From an uncultured Pedosphaera sp. (lineage in GTDB: Bacteria > Verrucomicrobiota > Verrucomicrobiia > Limisphaerales > Pedosphaeraceae), in the NCBI GenBank assembly GCA_903918755.1, contig CAIXFN010000039.1, forward strand, positions 1 to 64,000: a DNA stretch of 64,000 nt. Direction: 5' to 3'. The notes below the pieces were generated by a model, which was not told the DNA's origin, did no database searches, and saw only the letters and a list, made by a program, of their open reading frames with translations. Position numbers and translations under genes: made by a program. How positions within the stretch are numbered: position 1 is the first letter of the stretch; each line of letters opens with the position of its first letter. Positions 7,963-15,632 of this stretch are shown here, piece after piece.

Positions 7963-9911
7963 CAGGGCCTCCCTTCCAGCCAGACGAGCAGCCCTAGGGC
8001 GGCGAGTCCGATAACGACATAAAGCAGGTAGAATTGCAGCCGCCCGTGTTGTAAACGACGCGCCACCGCCGCCAGTTGTCGGATCGCGGCGCTCACCGGT
8101 CCGAGAATTTTTTCCAGGACCGTTTCCGGAATCCGTTCCCGGCGAAAGGCGGACGCGGGAAATTGCCCGCGGGGCCGCCGCTGCCGCAATTCGGGTTGCA
8201 AGGCCCAATCAAACCAGCCGGCCGCCACGCCGGCCAGGGACCCGCCGGTATATTGCATGCGGGCCGCGAGTGTCGCGTAACCGCAATCCCACGTGAGTCC
8301 GCGACGCGCGCTGCCGCCCCGCGCCTTGCGCCACAACCAGGCGGCTGCGGCCACGCCCGCCACCCCCAGGAGGACCTGCGCCGCACTCAGTTGGCCCAGC
8401 GCCACCGGAGCCGGGGCGTCCGCCCACCCGGGCCGCCAGCTTCCCACCGCCCGCGCAATGGCCGGCCAGAACAGGAGCGGCAGCAGACCCAGGGCCGCGC
8501 ACAGGCCGCCGAGCACGAGCATCGGACCCCGCATCATCCGGCCGCATTCGTGGGCGCGGGACGCCGCGGCGGTGCGGGGTGCCCCGAGAAAAATAATCCC
8601 GATAACCTTGGTAAAACTGGCCAGCGCCAGGGCGCCGGACACCGCCAGGAGGATGATGGCGGGAATCGCCGCCCACGCCGCAATGGTGCGGGTGGAGGCG
8701 GCCTCAAACAGGCCCAGGTAAACCAGCCACTCACTGATGAACCCGTTCAAGGGGGGCAGGGCGGCCACCGCAATCGCCCCGACGGCGAACAGTCCGGTGG
8801 TCCAGGGCATGCGTTGCCACAACCCGCCCAGCCGGCTCATTTCCCGCGTGCCGGTGGCGTGGAGCACCGAACCCGCGCCGAGGAACAGCAGGGCTTTGCT
8901 CACCCCGTGGTTCCACACGTGCAGGAACGCCCCGGCCAGCGCCAGCCGGCCCCAAGGGGCGTCGTTTTGGGAAGCTGCCAGCAGCGCCCCGCCCAGGCCG
9001 ATCAGGATGATCCCGATGTTTTCCACGGAACAGTAGGCGAGCAACCGCTTGTAATCATTCTGCACCAGCGCAAACGCGATGCCGAGCAGCGCGCTCACCG
9101 CGCCCAGACCGATCACCACCCAGCCCGCCGCCGCCGGCACGGGCAGCAGTCCGCTGAAGCGCACGAGACCATAAATGCCCATCTTGATGGCCACGCCCGA
9201 AAGAATAGCCGAAACATGGCTGGGGGCGTTGGCGTGGGCGGCCGGCAGCCAGAAATGCAGCGGAAACATCCCCGCCTTGATCCCAAAGCCCGCGAGGGCC
9301 AGCCAGAACAGCGGCGCCAATTCCGCCTGGTCGCGCATCGCGTCCAGGTCCCAACTGCCACGGCGGACCGCCAGGGCGTTGAAAAATGCAAACAGGAACA
9401 CGGTGCCCGCATGGGACGCCGCCAGATACAACCAACTGGCGGCGCGGACCGCCGGTCGCCGGTCATCCCGTCGAATCAGGAAGAAGGCGCAGACCGTAAA
9501 CAACTCCCAGCCGATCAGGAAATGCAGGCCGTTGGCGCACAATAGCACCCAGGTCATACTCAGGAGCAGTCCGCCCCACCAGGCGCGCCCCCGCGGGGCG
9601 GACTGCGGGTATTGCTTTTCGGACCAATAATCCTGCGCGTAAACCGTCGCCGCCCCGCCCACCACGCACAGCAGCACCAGGAACAACGCGCTGACCCCAT
9701 CCAGCCGCAAATGCACGTCTTCCCCGCCGAGCGCGAAGTCGCTGCGCCACTCCCAGTCCACCGACCCGCCCAGCACCACCAGGGCCGCCGCCAGTCCGGC
9801 CACGGTCCCTGTCAGCATTAGTGCGAGCCAGGCCCGTGCGGATCGCGGCCCCGCCACGATCGCAGATAGGGTGGCTGCGGCGGCCAGCAGCAGGATTGGT
9901 CCCGGACTCAT
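7962..9911 (-). CDS. hyfB: HyfB/NuoL-like antiporter membrane subunit
   Basis: A 649-residue membrane protein of the NuoL/HyfB family and the second pump subunit of the complex. It keeps IGWELFTVCAFFLIRRD with the conserved glutamate, GFGIKAGMFPLHFWLPAAHA with the buried lysine and histidine, LAYCSVENIGIILIGLG, and HVWNHGVSKALLFLGAG. The length is normal for HyfB. The start at 9911 overlaps the stop of the upstream EIIA/helix-turn-helix gene (ATGA). This physically ties the regulatory or PTS-like protein to the complex and argues that they work together. Confidence 0.9.
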   Translation of the reverse strand: MSPGPILLLAAAATLSAIVAGPRSARAWLALMLTGTVAGLAAALVVLGGSVDWEWRSDFALGGEDVHLRLDGVSALFLVLLCVVGGAATVYAQDYWSEKQYPQSAPRGRAWWGGLLLSMTWVLLCANGLHFLIGWELFTVCAFFLIRRDDRRPAVRAASWLYLAASHAGTVFLFAFFNALAVRRGSWDLDAMRDQAELAPLFWLALAGFGIKAGMFPLHFWLPAAHANAPSHVSAILSGVAIKMGIYGLVRFSGLLPVPAAAGWVVIGLGAVSALLGIAFALVQNDYKRLLAYCSVENIGIILIGLGGALLAASQNDAPWGRLALAGAFLHVWNHGVSKALLFLGAGSVLHATGTREMSRLGGLWQRMPWTTGLFAVGAIAVAALPPLNGFISEWLVYLGLFEAASTRTIAAWAAIPAIILLAVSGALALASFTKVIGIIFLGAPRTAAASRAHECGRMMRGPMLVLGGLCAALGLLPLLFWPAIARAVGSWRPGWADAPAPVALGQLSAAQVLLGVAGVAAAAWLWRKARGGSARRGLTWDCGYATLAARMQYTGGSLAGVAAGWFDWALQPELRQRRPRGQFPASAFRRERIPETVLEKILGPVSAAIRQLAAVARRLQHGRLQFYLLYVVIGLAALGLLVWLEGRP

Positions 9912-10615
9912 CCGGGGCCTCCGGACGGGGGTGCGCCCGCCATTTCGGCATCTGCCCGGTCTAGGGCGGCCAGCAACGCCGCGTCTTCCGCCCCGGCTTT
10001 CATCAGGTCCCGGAACGGGGGCCGGGACAAACCGCGACTCAACCGTCCGAGCATTTCCAGATGGGCTCGCGGGGAGGGAGCCACAAAGAAACAAAGCCGG
10101 GTGATGGGCTCATCATCGCTCGCCGCGTCGTCGTGGGGCAGGGGATCGCGCAAAAAGAGCAGCGCCAGGGTGCCGGAATCCCGGCCCAGCGTGATTCGGG
10201 TGGCCGGGTGCGGCAGCGCGAAGCCGTGCCCCACCGGGGCGAGAGTGATGCCGCCAGGATTGCGCACCCGCTGCGCCAGCATTTGGCGGACGGGTTGGCT
10301 CGCTCCCGGCAGGCTGGTGATGATGCGTTCAAACACGGACGTCACGCCGGCGGCGGGTACATCCCGCCAGATCCCGCCCCCGCGGGCCAGGGCGCCGAGC
10401 CGCAGGTGCGTGCCGAGTGCCGCGGCCGACGGCGCAAGGAAACCGGCCTGTGCGGCCAGTCCCCGCTTCGCCGCCCAATCCGCCACCTGGGCGCGGTCAA
10501 ACAACAGCCGGCCCCGGTCTTCGGTCGTGGGCAAACCTTCGTTCCGAATCCAGCCTTGGACGACGGATTCCGCCACCCCAAACGATTCGGCAATCTGGAT
10601 CAGGTTCAGATACAT
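9908..10615 (-). CDS. Helix-turn-helix / PTS EIIA fusion protein
   Basis: A 235-residue protein. Residues 1-50 form an excisionase/MerR-like DNA-binding helix-turn-helix (LIQIAESFGVAESVVQGWIR, then RLLFDRAQVADWAAK). Residues about 90-230 form a PTS EIIA type-2 (PtsN/fructose IIA) domain, with phospho-acceptor H136 in HGFALPHPATR. No EI, HPr, EIIB or EIIC gene is in the window. The domain is therefore more likely a sensor or regulatory switch than part of sugar uptake, as for EIIA-Ntr. Its stop overlaps the hyfB-like start, placing it inside the Ehr operon. About 150 bases without a gene separate it from the SulP gene. Confidence 0.82.
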   Translation of the reverse strand: MYLNLIQIAESFGVAESVVQGWIRNEGLPTTEDRGRLLFDRAQVADWAAKRGLAAQAGFLAPSAAALGTHLRLGALARGGGIWRDVPAAGVTSVFERIITSLPGASQPVRQMLAQRVRNPGGITLAPVGHGFALPHPATRITLGRDSGTLALLFLRDPLPHDDAASDDEPITRLCFFVAPSPRAHLEMLGRLSRGLSRPPFRDLMKAGAEDAALLAALDRADAEMAGAPPSGGPG

Positions 10616-10763
10616 GACTTGGAAAAATAATTGGCTCGATTCCGGGTGGTTTGCGTCCGGTCACGCCCGAGCCTCCCGGCCCCGGGCGTGGGCGCAATCC
10701 CACGAACGCCCGCGGGTGGAGCTCCCCCCGGCTGTCGGTGCGTTGGTGAAAGTGCAGGCGGCT

Positions 10764-12623
10764 TCATGTTTTGGGCGGGCCATCGCCCAACCTCACAGTA
10801 GGGGTGGACACCACGGGCGACAATAGGCCACTTTCGCCGTCGCTGGGAGGGCTGGCCGGATTCGGCCCCGCCGGAGCGGCCGGCAATTCGCGGCTGGCGA
10901 CTTCGTCCTTCTGGCTGGCCCGCGGCACTGGGGCCACCAACGGGATCGCCGGCAAACCCAGAATTTCCCGTGCCCGGGCGAGAGCCACGTCAATATTCGG
11001 ACACACATTTTCTCGGCCGATTCGGTCCAGGAAACCTGCTCTTTCCATGACCATCAGCGGTTGCGTGTGCGCCGCGCTGAGAATGAGGTGCTTGCCCTTT
11101 CCCCGCAGTTTTACCAGCAGATCCTCCAGGGCCTGCAAACCGGTGGCATCCATGGCCAGTACTTTCCGGACGCGCAGGATCAGAACTTCGGGTTCCTGGC
11201 GCGCGCGTTTCAACTCATCGTCCAGCTTGTCCACCACGCCAAAGAAAAACGCGCCGAACACCCGGAAAATCAACACGCCATTCGGCACCGTTTTGCCGAC
11301 GAGCGAATGCTGCGAGCCCTCGGTTTCCGTGGTTTCATCCACCGCGGTGATTTGCGAGGTCTCCGCGATCCGCTTCACCATCAGCAACGAGGCCAGCACC
11401 ACCCCCACTTCCACGGCGAGGGTGAGGTCCGCCAGTACGGTCAACGAAAACGTGGCGAGGAAAATCGAGGAATCGCTCACCGGCCACCGCCGGAGTCGCA
11501 GGAATTGTTTCCAATTCACCATCCGCACGGCTGCCACCACGAGAATCGCGCTCAACGTGGCCAGCGGCAGATGCGCCACCAGCGGCGCCGCCGCGAGCAG
11601 CAGCGCCAATAACAACAGCGCATGCACCAACCCGGCAATCGGCGTCCGTCCCCCCGCCCGGACATTGGCGATGGACCGGGCCACCCCGCCCGTCACCGGC
11701 AGGCACCCGAAGAACGGCCCCACCAGATTTGCCACGCCCTGGCCGACCAGTTCCTGGTTGGAGTCATGCCGCTCGTCGAGCATGCCATCAGTCACCACGC
11801 TGCACAGCAGCGCCTGCATGGCCACGAGCAGGGCGATCGTGAAGGCTGGATGCACCAACTCCGGCAACCGCGTCAGGTCCACCGCCGGCCAATGTGGCGT
11901 CGGCAGGTGCGCCGACATCGCGCCGAATTGCGACCCGATCGTGGCAATGTGCCAGCGCTCCTCGAGACCGAATACTCCGACGACCACCGTGGCCAGCACT
12001 AGGCCCACCATGGAGCCGGGCACCAGGCGCGCTAACCGTACGGGCCACCAGGCAATCACCAGCAGGGAGGCGACCGCCACCCCCAGCGTGGGCCCATGCA
12101 CCGCCGGATGCTGGACGATCAGTAGTTTGATTTTCCCCGCGAAATCCACCGGCAGGTTGCCGATCCGCAAGCCGAAGAAATTCTTGATCTGGGAACTCAG
12201 GATGAGAATCGCAATCCCCTTGGTAAACGCGCGGCTCACGGGGTAGGGGATGAAGCGGATCACCGAACCAAAGTGCGCGATCCCCATCAAACACAGGATT
12301 CCCCCGGCCATCACGGTACAGACCACCAGTCCGTCCGCCCCGAAGCGTTGCAGGATGCTGTAGGTGATCACCACAAAGGCCCCGGTGGGGCCGCCGATCT
12401 GCACCCGCGACCCGCTGAGCGCGGCGATGATCCCGCCCCCGATGATGGCCGTATACAAACCCTGCTCCGGTTTGGCGCCCGACGCGATCGCAAAGGCCAC
12501 GGACAGGGGGAACGCCATAACCATGACATTCACGCCAGCCCGGAAATCCCGCCAGAATTCCGCGGTCGTGTAATGCCGCAACGCGGCAAATATTTTCGGT
12601 CGAAAGTAAATCGCAAAGGACAT
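10764..12623 (-). CDS. SulP family anion transporter with STAS domain
   Basis: A 619-residue SulP (SLC26-like) transporter. A multi-helix membrane domain (about 30-420) carries the family segment VQIGGPTGAFVVITYSI near residues 75-90. A C-terminal STAS domain (about 430-545) has the MDATGLQALEDLL loop, followed by a roughly 70-residue Pro/Ala-rich tail. SulP members move sulfate, bicarbonate or dicarboxylates, often with sodium or protons; the substrate cannot be read from sequence. The start at 12623 is eight bases past the stop of the EIIA gene; an earlier ATG would overlap that gene. Being sandwiched between two EIIA-domain genes and the Ehr pump suggests gradient-coupled anion transport. 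Confidence 0.9.
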   Translation of the reverse strand: MSFAIYFRPKIFAALRHYTTAEFWRDFRAGVNVMVMAFPLSVAFAIASGAKPEQGLYTAIIGGGIIAALSGSRVQIGGPTGAFVVITYSILQRFGADGLVVCTVMAGGILCLMGIAHFGSVIRFIPYPVSRAFTKGIAILILSSQIKNFFGLRIGNLPVDFAGKIKLLIVQHPAVHGPTLGVAVASLLVIAWWPVRLARLVPGSMVGLVLATVVVGVFGLEERWHIATIGSQFGAMSAHLPTPHWPAVDLTRLPELVHPAFTIALLVAMQALLCSVVTDGMLDERHDSNQELVGQGVANLVGPFFGCLPVTGGVARSIANVRAGGRTPIAGLVHALLLLALLLAAAPLVAHLPLATLSAILVVAAVRMVNWKQFLRLRRWPVSDSSIFLATFSLTVLADLTLAVEVGVVLASLLMVKRIAETSQITAVDETTETEGSQHSLVGKTVPNGVLIFRVFGAFFFGVVDKLDDELKRARQEPEVLILRVRKVLAMDATGLQALEDLLVKLRGKGKHLILSAAHTQPLMVMERAGFLDRIGRENVCPNIDVALARAREILGLPAIPLVAPVPRASQKDEVASRELPAAPAGPNPASPPSDGESGLLSPVVSTPTVRLGDGPPKT

Positions 12624-12630
12624 GGTCGGA

Positions 12631-13119
12631 TTATTTTCTGCCCGCGCCGGCGGCCGGCAACGTGCGCAACTCAACCTGCCGGAGTACCGCCAGCAGGCCC
12701 TCCGGGTCGCGGGCCGCGTGGAGTTGGGCCACTAATTTCTCATCGTTCCCCAGTCGCGCCAGCCCGGAAATCAACAGCAGGTACTGCGTGGCATCCGTGG
12801 CCGGCACCGCCAGCAAAAACACCAGCCGCACCGGCCGCACCGCATGCGGTCCCCAAGCCAGCGGTGCCGCGCTGCGTCCCAGGGCAAAGCAAACTTCCGG
12901 CAGTGTGGTCAACCGGGCATGCGGAAACGCCATCCCCGCGCCCATCTCCGTGCCCGCCAGGTATTCCCGGTTCAAGGCGGCATGGTAAAACGGCAGCAAT
13001 TCCGGAATGCGCTGGTCCTGTTCCAACGCCTGGCTGAGCTCCTGAATAACCGACGGCGCATCCGGCCCCGCTAGCGCCGGGATCATCAAATTCAAACTGG
13101 TGAAATCAGCCAGGGTCAT
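12631..13119 (-). CDS. PTS EIIA (PtsN-like) protein
   Basis: A 162-residue stand-alone EIIA type-2 domain, close in length to PtsN (EIIA-Ntr). The phospho-acceptor is H67 in GAGMAFPHARL. The start at 13119 is chosen because AAGGAAG lies about 11 bases upstream and the domain begins there; longer frames run through the promoter and repeat region. It is the first gene of the Ehr operon, with a sigma-54-type promoter about 90 bases upstream. PtsN proteins regulate transporters and sigma-54-linked nitrogen or potassium physiology. A role in gating the adjacent SulP protein is inference. Confidence 0.83.
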   Translation of the reverse strand: MTLADFTSLNLMIPALAGPDAPSVIQELSQALEQDQRIPELLPFYHAALNREYLAGTEMGAGMAFPHARLTTLPEVCFALGRSAAPLAWGPHAVRPVRLVFLLAVPATDATQYLLLISGLARLGNDEKLVAQLHAARDPEGLLAVLRQVELRTLPAAGAGRK

Positions 13120-13208
13120 GGGACGTGCCGCTTCCTTGTGCGGGCGCTCCCCGCAACAATTCCCGCCGAGTTCAATCGCATTAACCAACCATTCATACCG
13201 GTTGATAA

Positions 13209-13224
13209 AGCAACCAGCGTGCCG
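13209..13224 (-). promoter_or_regulatory. Sigma-54 (-24/-12) promoter
   Basis: On the minus strand the sequence is CGGCACGCTGGTTGCT. It matches the sigma-54 consensus TGGCACG-N4-TTGCW in all but the first base and the purine at position 8. The invariant GG and GC pairs are exactly ten bases apart. Transcription would start near 13198, giving a leader of about 79 bases before the EIIA start at 13119. An NtrC-type activator gene lies 1 kb upstream on the same strand. Confidence 0.72.
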
Positions 13225-13285
13225 AAAGAAAACGCGTGTGTTATAACCCATTGTCGCAAAACAGGTTAAAGAACATTGTGCCATT

Positions 13286-13318
13286 CCTGTTTCGTCCTTG
13301 AGTCTCTGCAGAAACAGG
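13286..13318. promoter_or_regulatory. Inverted repeat, candidate activator site 1
   Basis: Perfect eight-base arms CCTGTTTC (13286-13293) and GAAACAGG (13311-13318) are separated by 17 bases. The site lies about 90-120 bases upstream of the predicted sigma-54 start, the usual distance for enhancer sites of NtrC-family activators. Confidence 0.45.
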
Positions 13319-13325
13319 TGTGTTT

Positions 13326-13340
13326 GTGCAAATGTTGCAC
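13326..13340. promoter_or_regulatory. Inverted repeat, candidate activator site 2
   Basis: GTGCAA-ATG-TTGCAC is a perfect dyad with a three-base centre. A further single GTGCAA half-site follows at 13357-13362. It lies about 130-143 bases upstream of the predicted sigma-54 start. Fis-type helix-turn-helix domains of NtrC-family proteins bind dyads of this general kind. Confidence 0.45.
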
Positions 13341-13409
13341 GTCGCTCCAGCCGATTGTGCAAAGAGCCAGAGGGCGGACGTGCCGGCCGTAATGCTGTGC
13401 CCGCCTCCC

Positions 13410-13506
13410 TTGGGCTGAAGGCCCAACCTTCCTCAGCCTGGGGCAAAGCGTCCCCCGCCACGCCCCAGGAATCATCCCCAAAAAATCCCCCAAGCACTGA
13501 AAGTGC
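13410..13506. repeat. Composite hairpin repeat element
   Basis: Three hairpins lie in series: TTGGGC-TGAAG-GCCCAA (13410-13426), CCTGGGGC with GCCCCAGG around 17 bases (13437-13469), and GCACT-GAA-AGTGC (13494-13506). The GGGCTGAAGGCCC and CAGCCTGGGGC modules resemble dispersed intergenic repeats I know from PVC-group and other environmental genomes. The family name is not known to me and the match is from memory. It lies between hicA and the promoter region of the Ehr operon. Confidence 0.5.
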
Positions 13507-13726
13507 GACCCACCCGGTCATCCAGAAGGAGGGTAGCGTTTGACTGGAACTTACGCTCTCCGGCGGGTTTTCTTGCCTTGTAAAGTGTGTTTGATTGGTG
13601 CCGGCGGTTCGGCTGTCCCGGCCGCCCAATCTACTCAGCGAAAGCTATTCTCGGACAAATAACAAAGCACGCCACATAGCCTTTGGTTAATGTTCGCGGC
13701 TTTTTGGGTCCAATTGAATTTGGATA

Positions 13727-13951
13727 CTAACCCATCAATTCAAGGAATTCCTCCACCGTCAACCCGCTGTGCCGGATTAGAGAGCAGAGGGTTCCGCGGG
13801 CCACTTCCTTGTGATCTGGAACCGAAAGCGTAGTCATGCTCCCATCTTTCACCATGATCATGTGGCTGCCCCGCTGGCGAACCATTCGCCAACCGTCCTT
13901 TTCAAACGCGCGGACGATCATGCGGCCGCCAACCACCGGCAAAGCTGGCAT
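13727..13951 (-). CDS. hicA: HicA-type mRNA interferase toxin
   Basis: A 74-residue HicA/YcfA-like protein with a double-stranded-RNA-binding-like fold. It begins with the family pattern PALPVVGGRMIVRAFEKDGW and has the catalytic histidine in RQRGSHMIMVK, then LSVPDHKEVARGTLCSLIR. HicA toxins cut mRNA and tmRNA. The ATG overlaps the last base of the hicB stop (TGATG), so the antitoxin is made first and the toxin by coupling. Length and motifs are intact. Confidence 0.88.
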   Translation of the reverse strand: MPALPVVGGRMIVRAFEKDGWRMVRQRGSHMIMVKDGSMTTLSVPDHKEVARGTLCSLIRHSGLTVEEFLELMG

Positions 13952-14163
13952 CAGACCGCGACCTCCACCTGGCTGACCTCCACGGTCAAAGGCATTCCCA
14001 GTTCAGCCCGGACCTGTAGGCAGCCGATGATGGCGTCCTTGACACTTGTCAGGGCTTCCGACTTCGTCTTGCCTTGGCTGACGCAGCCGGGAATTGCGGG
14101 GCACTCGACTACCCAAACGCCATCCTGGTCGCGATCCACTGTAACCATGAATTTCATCGGCAT
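13951..14163 (-). CDS. hicB: HicB-type antitoxin
   Basis: A 70-residue HicB antitoxin with the partial RNase H-like fold: MKFMVTVDRDQDGVWVVECP, then AIPGCVSQGKTKSEALTSVK. It ends shortly after that domain and has no C-terminal helix-turn-helix or ribbon-helix-helix, so DNA binding is uncertain. The start at 14163 has AAAGGGG about eight bases upstream; a longer frame would extend to 14256 without family similarity. Gene order is antitoxin then toxin, the reverse of the hicA-hicB order of E. coli but common elsewhere. Confidence 0.87.
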   Translation of the reverse strand: MPMKFMVTVDRDQDGVWVVECPAIPGCVSQGKTKSEALTSVKDAIIGCLQVRAELGMPLTVEVSQVEVAV

Positions 14164-14252
14164 AATTTTACCCCTTTGTTTCGCGAAGGCAAACGCCTTC
14201 TGCCATCCATGTGGCGTGACGGGCCGACGCAAAGCCCTCATCCAAGACACCC

Positions 14253-15632
14253 TCATTCCACCGGCGAATCCGCCTCCAACAACCCATATTGCTTGAGCTT
14301 GTACTGCAGCGAGCGTCGGCTGATGCCGAGCAGCTTGGCGGCGGCTTCGCGGTTGGCGGTGACCTGGTTGAGGGTTTGGCGGATGAGCAGCTTTTCCGCT
14401 TCGGCCAGCGTCATGCCGGGGCGCAGGGTGAAACTGGTGGCGGTCTGATCATGCTCCCGCAAGAAATCGGGGAGATCCGCCGGTTCGATCGTGCTGGCTT
14501 TGCAGGTGATGACCAGCCGTTCACTCAGGTTGCGCAATTGCCGCACATTGCCGGGCCAGGGAAATCGCTGACAGAGTTGCAGCGCGGCAGCCGACATCTT
14601 CTTGCGCCGCCGCTGGTGTTTCGCCGCAAAATGTTCCAGGAAGGATTCTACCAGCAGGGGGATGTCTTCCGCCCGCTCGCGCAACGGCGGGATCACCACG
14701 GGCACGATTTGCAACCGGTAGAGGAGGTCTTCGCGAAAGCGTCCGGCGGCGGCGGCTTCCTGCAGCTTCTTGTTCGTGGCCGCCACAATGCGCACATTCA
14801 CGCGCATCATTTTCGTGCCGCCCACCATCCGGAAAGTGCCGTCCTCCAGCACGCGGAGCAAATCTCCCTGGCCCTTGGGTGAGAGGTCGCCAATTTCATC
14901 CAGGAACAGGGTGCCGCCATCGGCGAGTTGGAATCGGCCCGGTTTGTCCGCCACGGCGCCCGTGAAGGCCCCTTTCATGTGGCCGAATAATTCCGCCTCC
15001 AGCAACTGCTCCGGCAACGCCGCGCAATTCACCGAGATGAACGGTCGCTCCGCCCGGGGGCTTTTCAAATGGATGGAACGGGCCACGAGTTCCTTGCCGG
15101 TGCCGCTTTCGCCTTCGATCAACACCGTGATCTCACTGCGGGCCACCTCGTCCGCGAGTTGGTTGACCTTCCGCATTACCTCGCTATTGCCGAGCAAGAG
15201 GCTGGGTTCGGAGCGCTTTTGGAGCCGCAGCCGCAGTTCGTGATTTTCCGCAGTAACGGCCTGGAATTCCAGCGCCTTGAGCACCAGTGTGCGCAGGCGT
15301 TGCAGATCGAGCGGCTTGGCGAGATAATCGTACGCCCCCGCCTTCATGGCTTCCACCGCGCTTTCGACCGTGCCGTAAGCCGTCATGAGTATGAACAGCG
15401 TATCCCGGCTCCGCTCCTTGGCCGCCTGGAGGAATTGCAAACCGTTCATCTCCGGCATCTTCATGTCGGTGAGAATGAGGTTGTAAAGCCGTTCGCCCAC
15501 CAGGCGCAACGCGGCCAGCCCATCGTTGGCGGCGTCCACGGAGTAGCCTTCCCGGCGTAAGGCCTCCTGGATGCCGGCGCATAAACCACGCTCGTCATCC
15601 ACCACGAGGATGTTAATCCGGGATTTATCCAT
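14253..15632 (-). CDS. NtrC-family sigma-54 response regulator
   Basis: A 459-residue activator with all three domains. The receiver domain (1-120) has phospho-acceptor D56 in LTDMKMP and K106. The AAA+ domain (about 145-370) has Walker A GESGTGKE at 174-181, the sigma-54 contact motif GAFTGA at 221-226 and Walker B TLFLDEIGD. The C-terminal Fis-type helix-turn-helix (about 425-455) contains REAAAKLLGISRRSLQYKLK. The start at 15632 overlaps the stop of the kinase gene by eight bases, so the pair is coupled. The closest sigma-54 promoter I can see is at 13209-13224 upstream of the Ehr operon, on the same strand. That operon is the natural candidate target. Confidence 0.93.
   Translation of the reverse strand: MDKSRINILVVDDERGLCAGIQEALRREGYSVDAANDGLAALRLVGERLYNLILTDMKMPEMNGLQFLQAAKERSRDTLFILMTAYGTVESAVEAMKAGAYDYLAKPLDLQRLRTLVLKALEFQAVTAENHELRLRLQKRSEPSLLLGNSEVMRKVNQLADEVARSEITVLIEGESGTGKELVARSIHLKSPRAERPFISVNCAALPEQLLEAELFGHMKGAFTGAVADKPGRFQLADGGTLFLDEIGDLSPKGQGDLLRVLEDGTFRMVGGTKMMRVNVRIVAATNKKLQEAAAAGRFREDLLYRLQIVPVVIPPLRERAEDIPLLVESFLEHFAAKHQRRRKKMSAAALQLCQRFPWPGNVRQLRNLSERLVITCKASTIEPADLPDFLREHDQTATSFTLRPGMTLAEAEKLLIRQTLNQVTANREAAAKLLGISRRSLQYKLKQYGLLEADSPVE

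Larger units (their letters stand above)
13120..13726. other. Gene-free regulatory region upstream of the Ehr operon
   Basis: These 607 bases hold no convincing gene on either strand. They contain the sigma-54-type promoter (13209-13224), two inverted repeats suited to activator binding (13286-13318 and 13326-13340) and a hairpin repeat block (13410-13506). Beyond that, 13507-13726 shows nothing I can identify; it is somewhat richer in A and T than its surroundings. Confidence 0.6.

Noticed and set aside
2677-9911. A group-4 NiFe hydrogenase (hydrogenase-4 or formate hydrogenlyase)
   Set aside because: The large subunit lacks the CxxC nickel motifs and no hydrogenase maturation or formate dehydrogenase genes are present.
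2677-12623. A DAB-type or other known inorganic carbon concentrating system
   Set aside because: No DabA-like zinc protein or carboxysome gene is seen. A SulP protein alone does not prove bicarbonate transport.
13275-13290. Second sigma-54 box TGGCACAATGTTCTTT on the minus strand
   Set aside because: The -24 half is perfect but the invariant GC of the -12 half is missing; the box at 13209-13224 is far better.
13120-13629. N-terminal extension of the EIIA gene to 13629
   Set aside because: It would be translated through the sigma-54 box, two inverted repeats and the composite repeat, and adds no domain.
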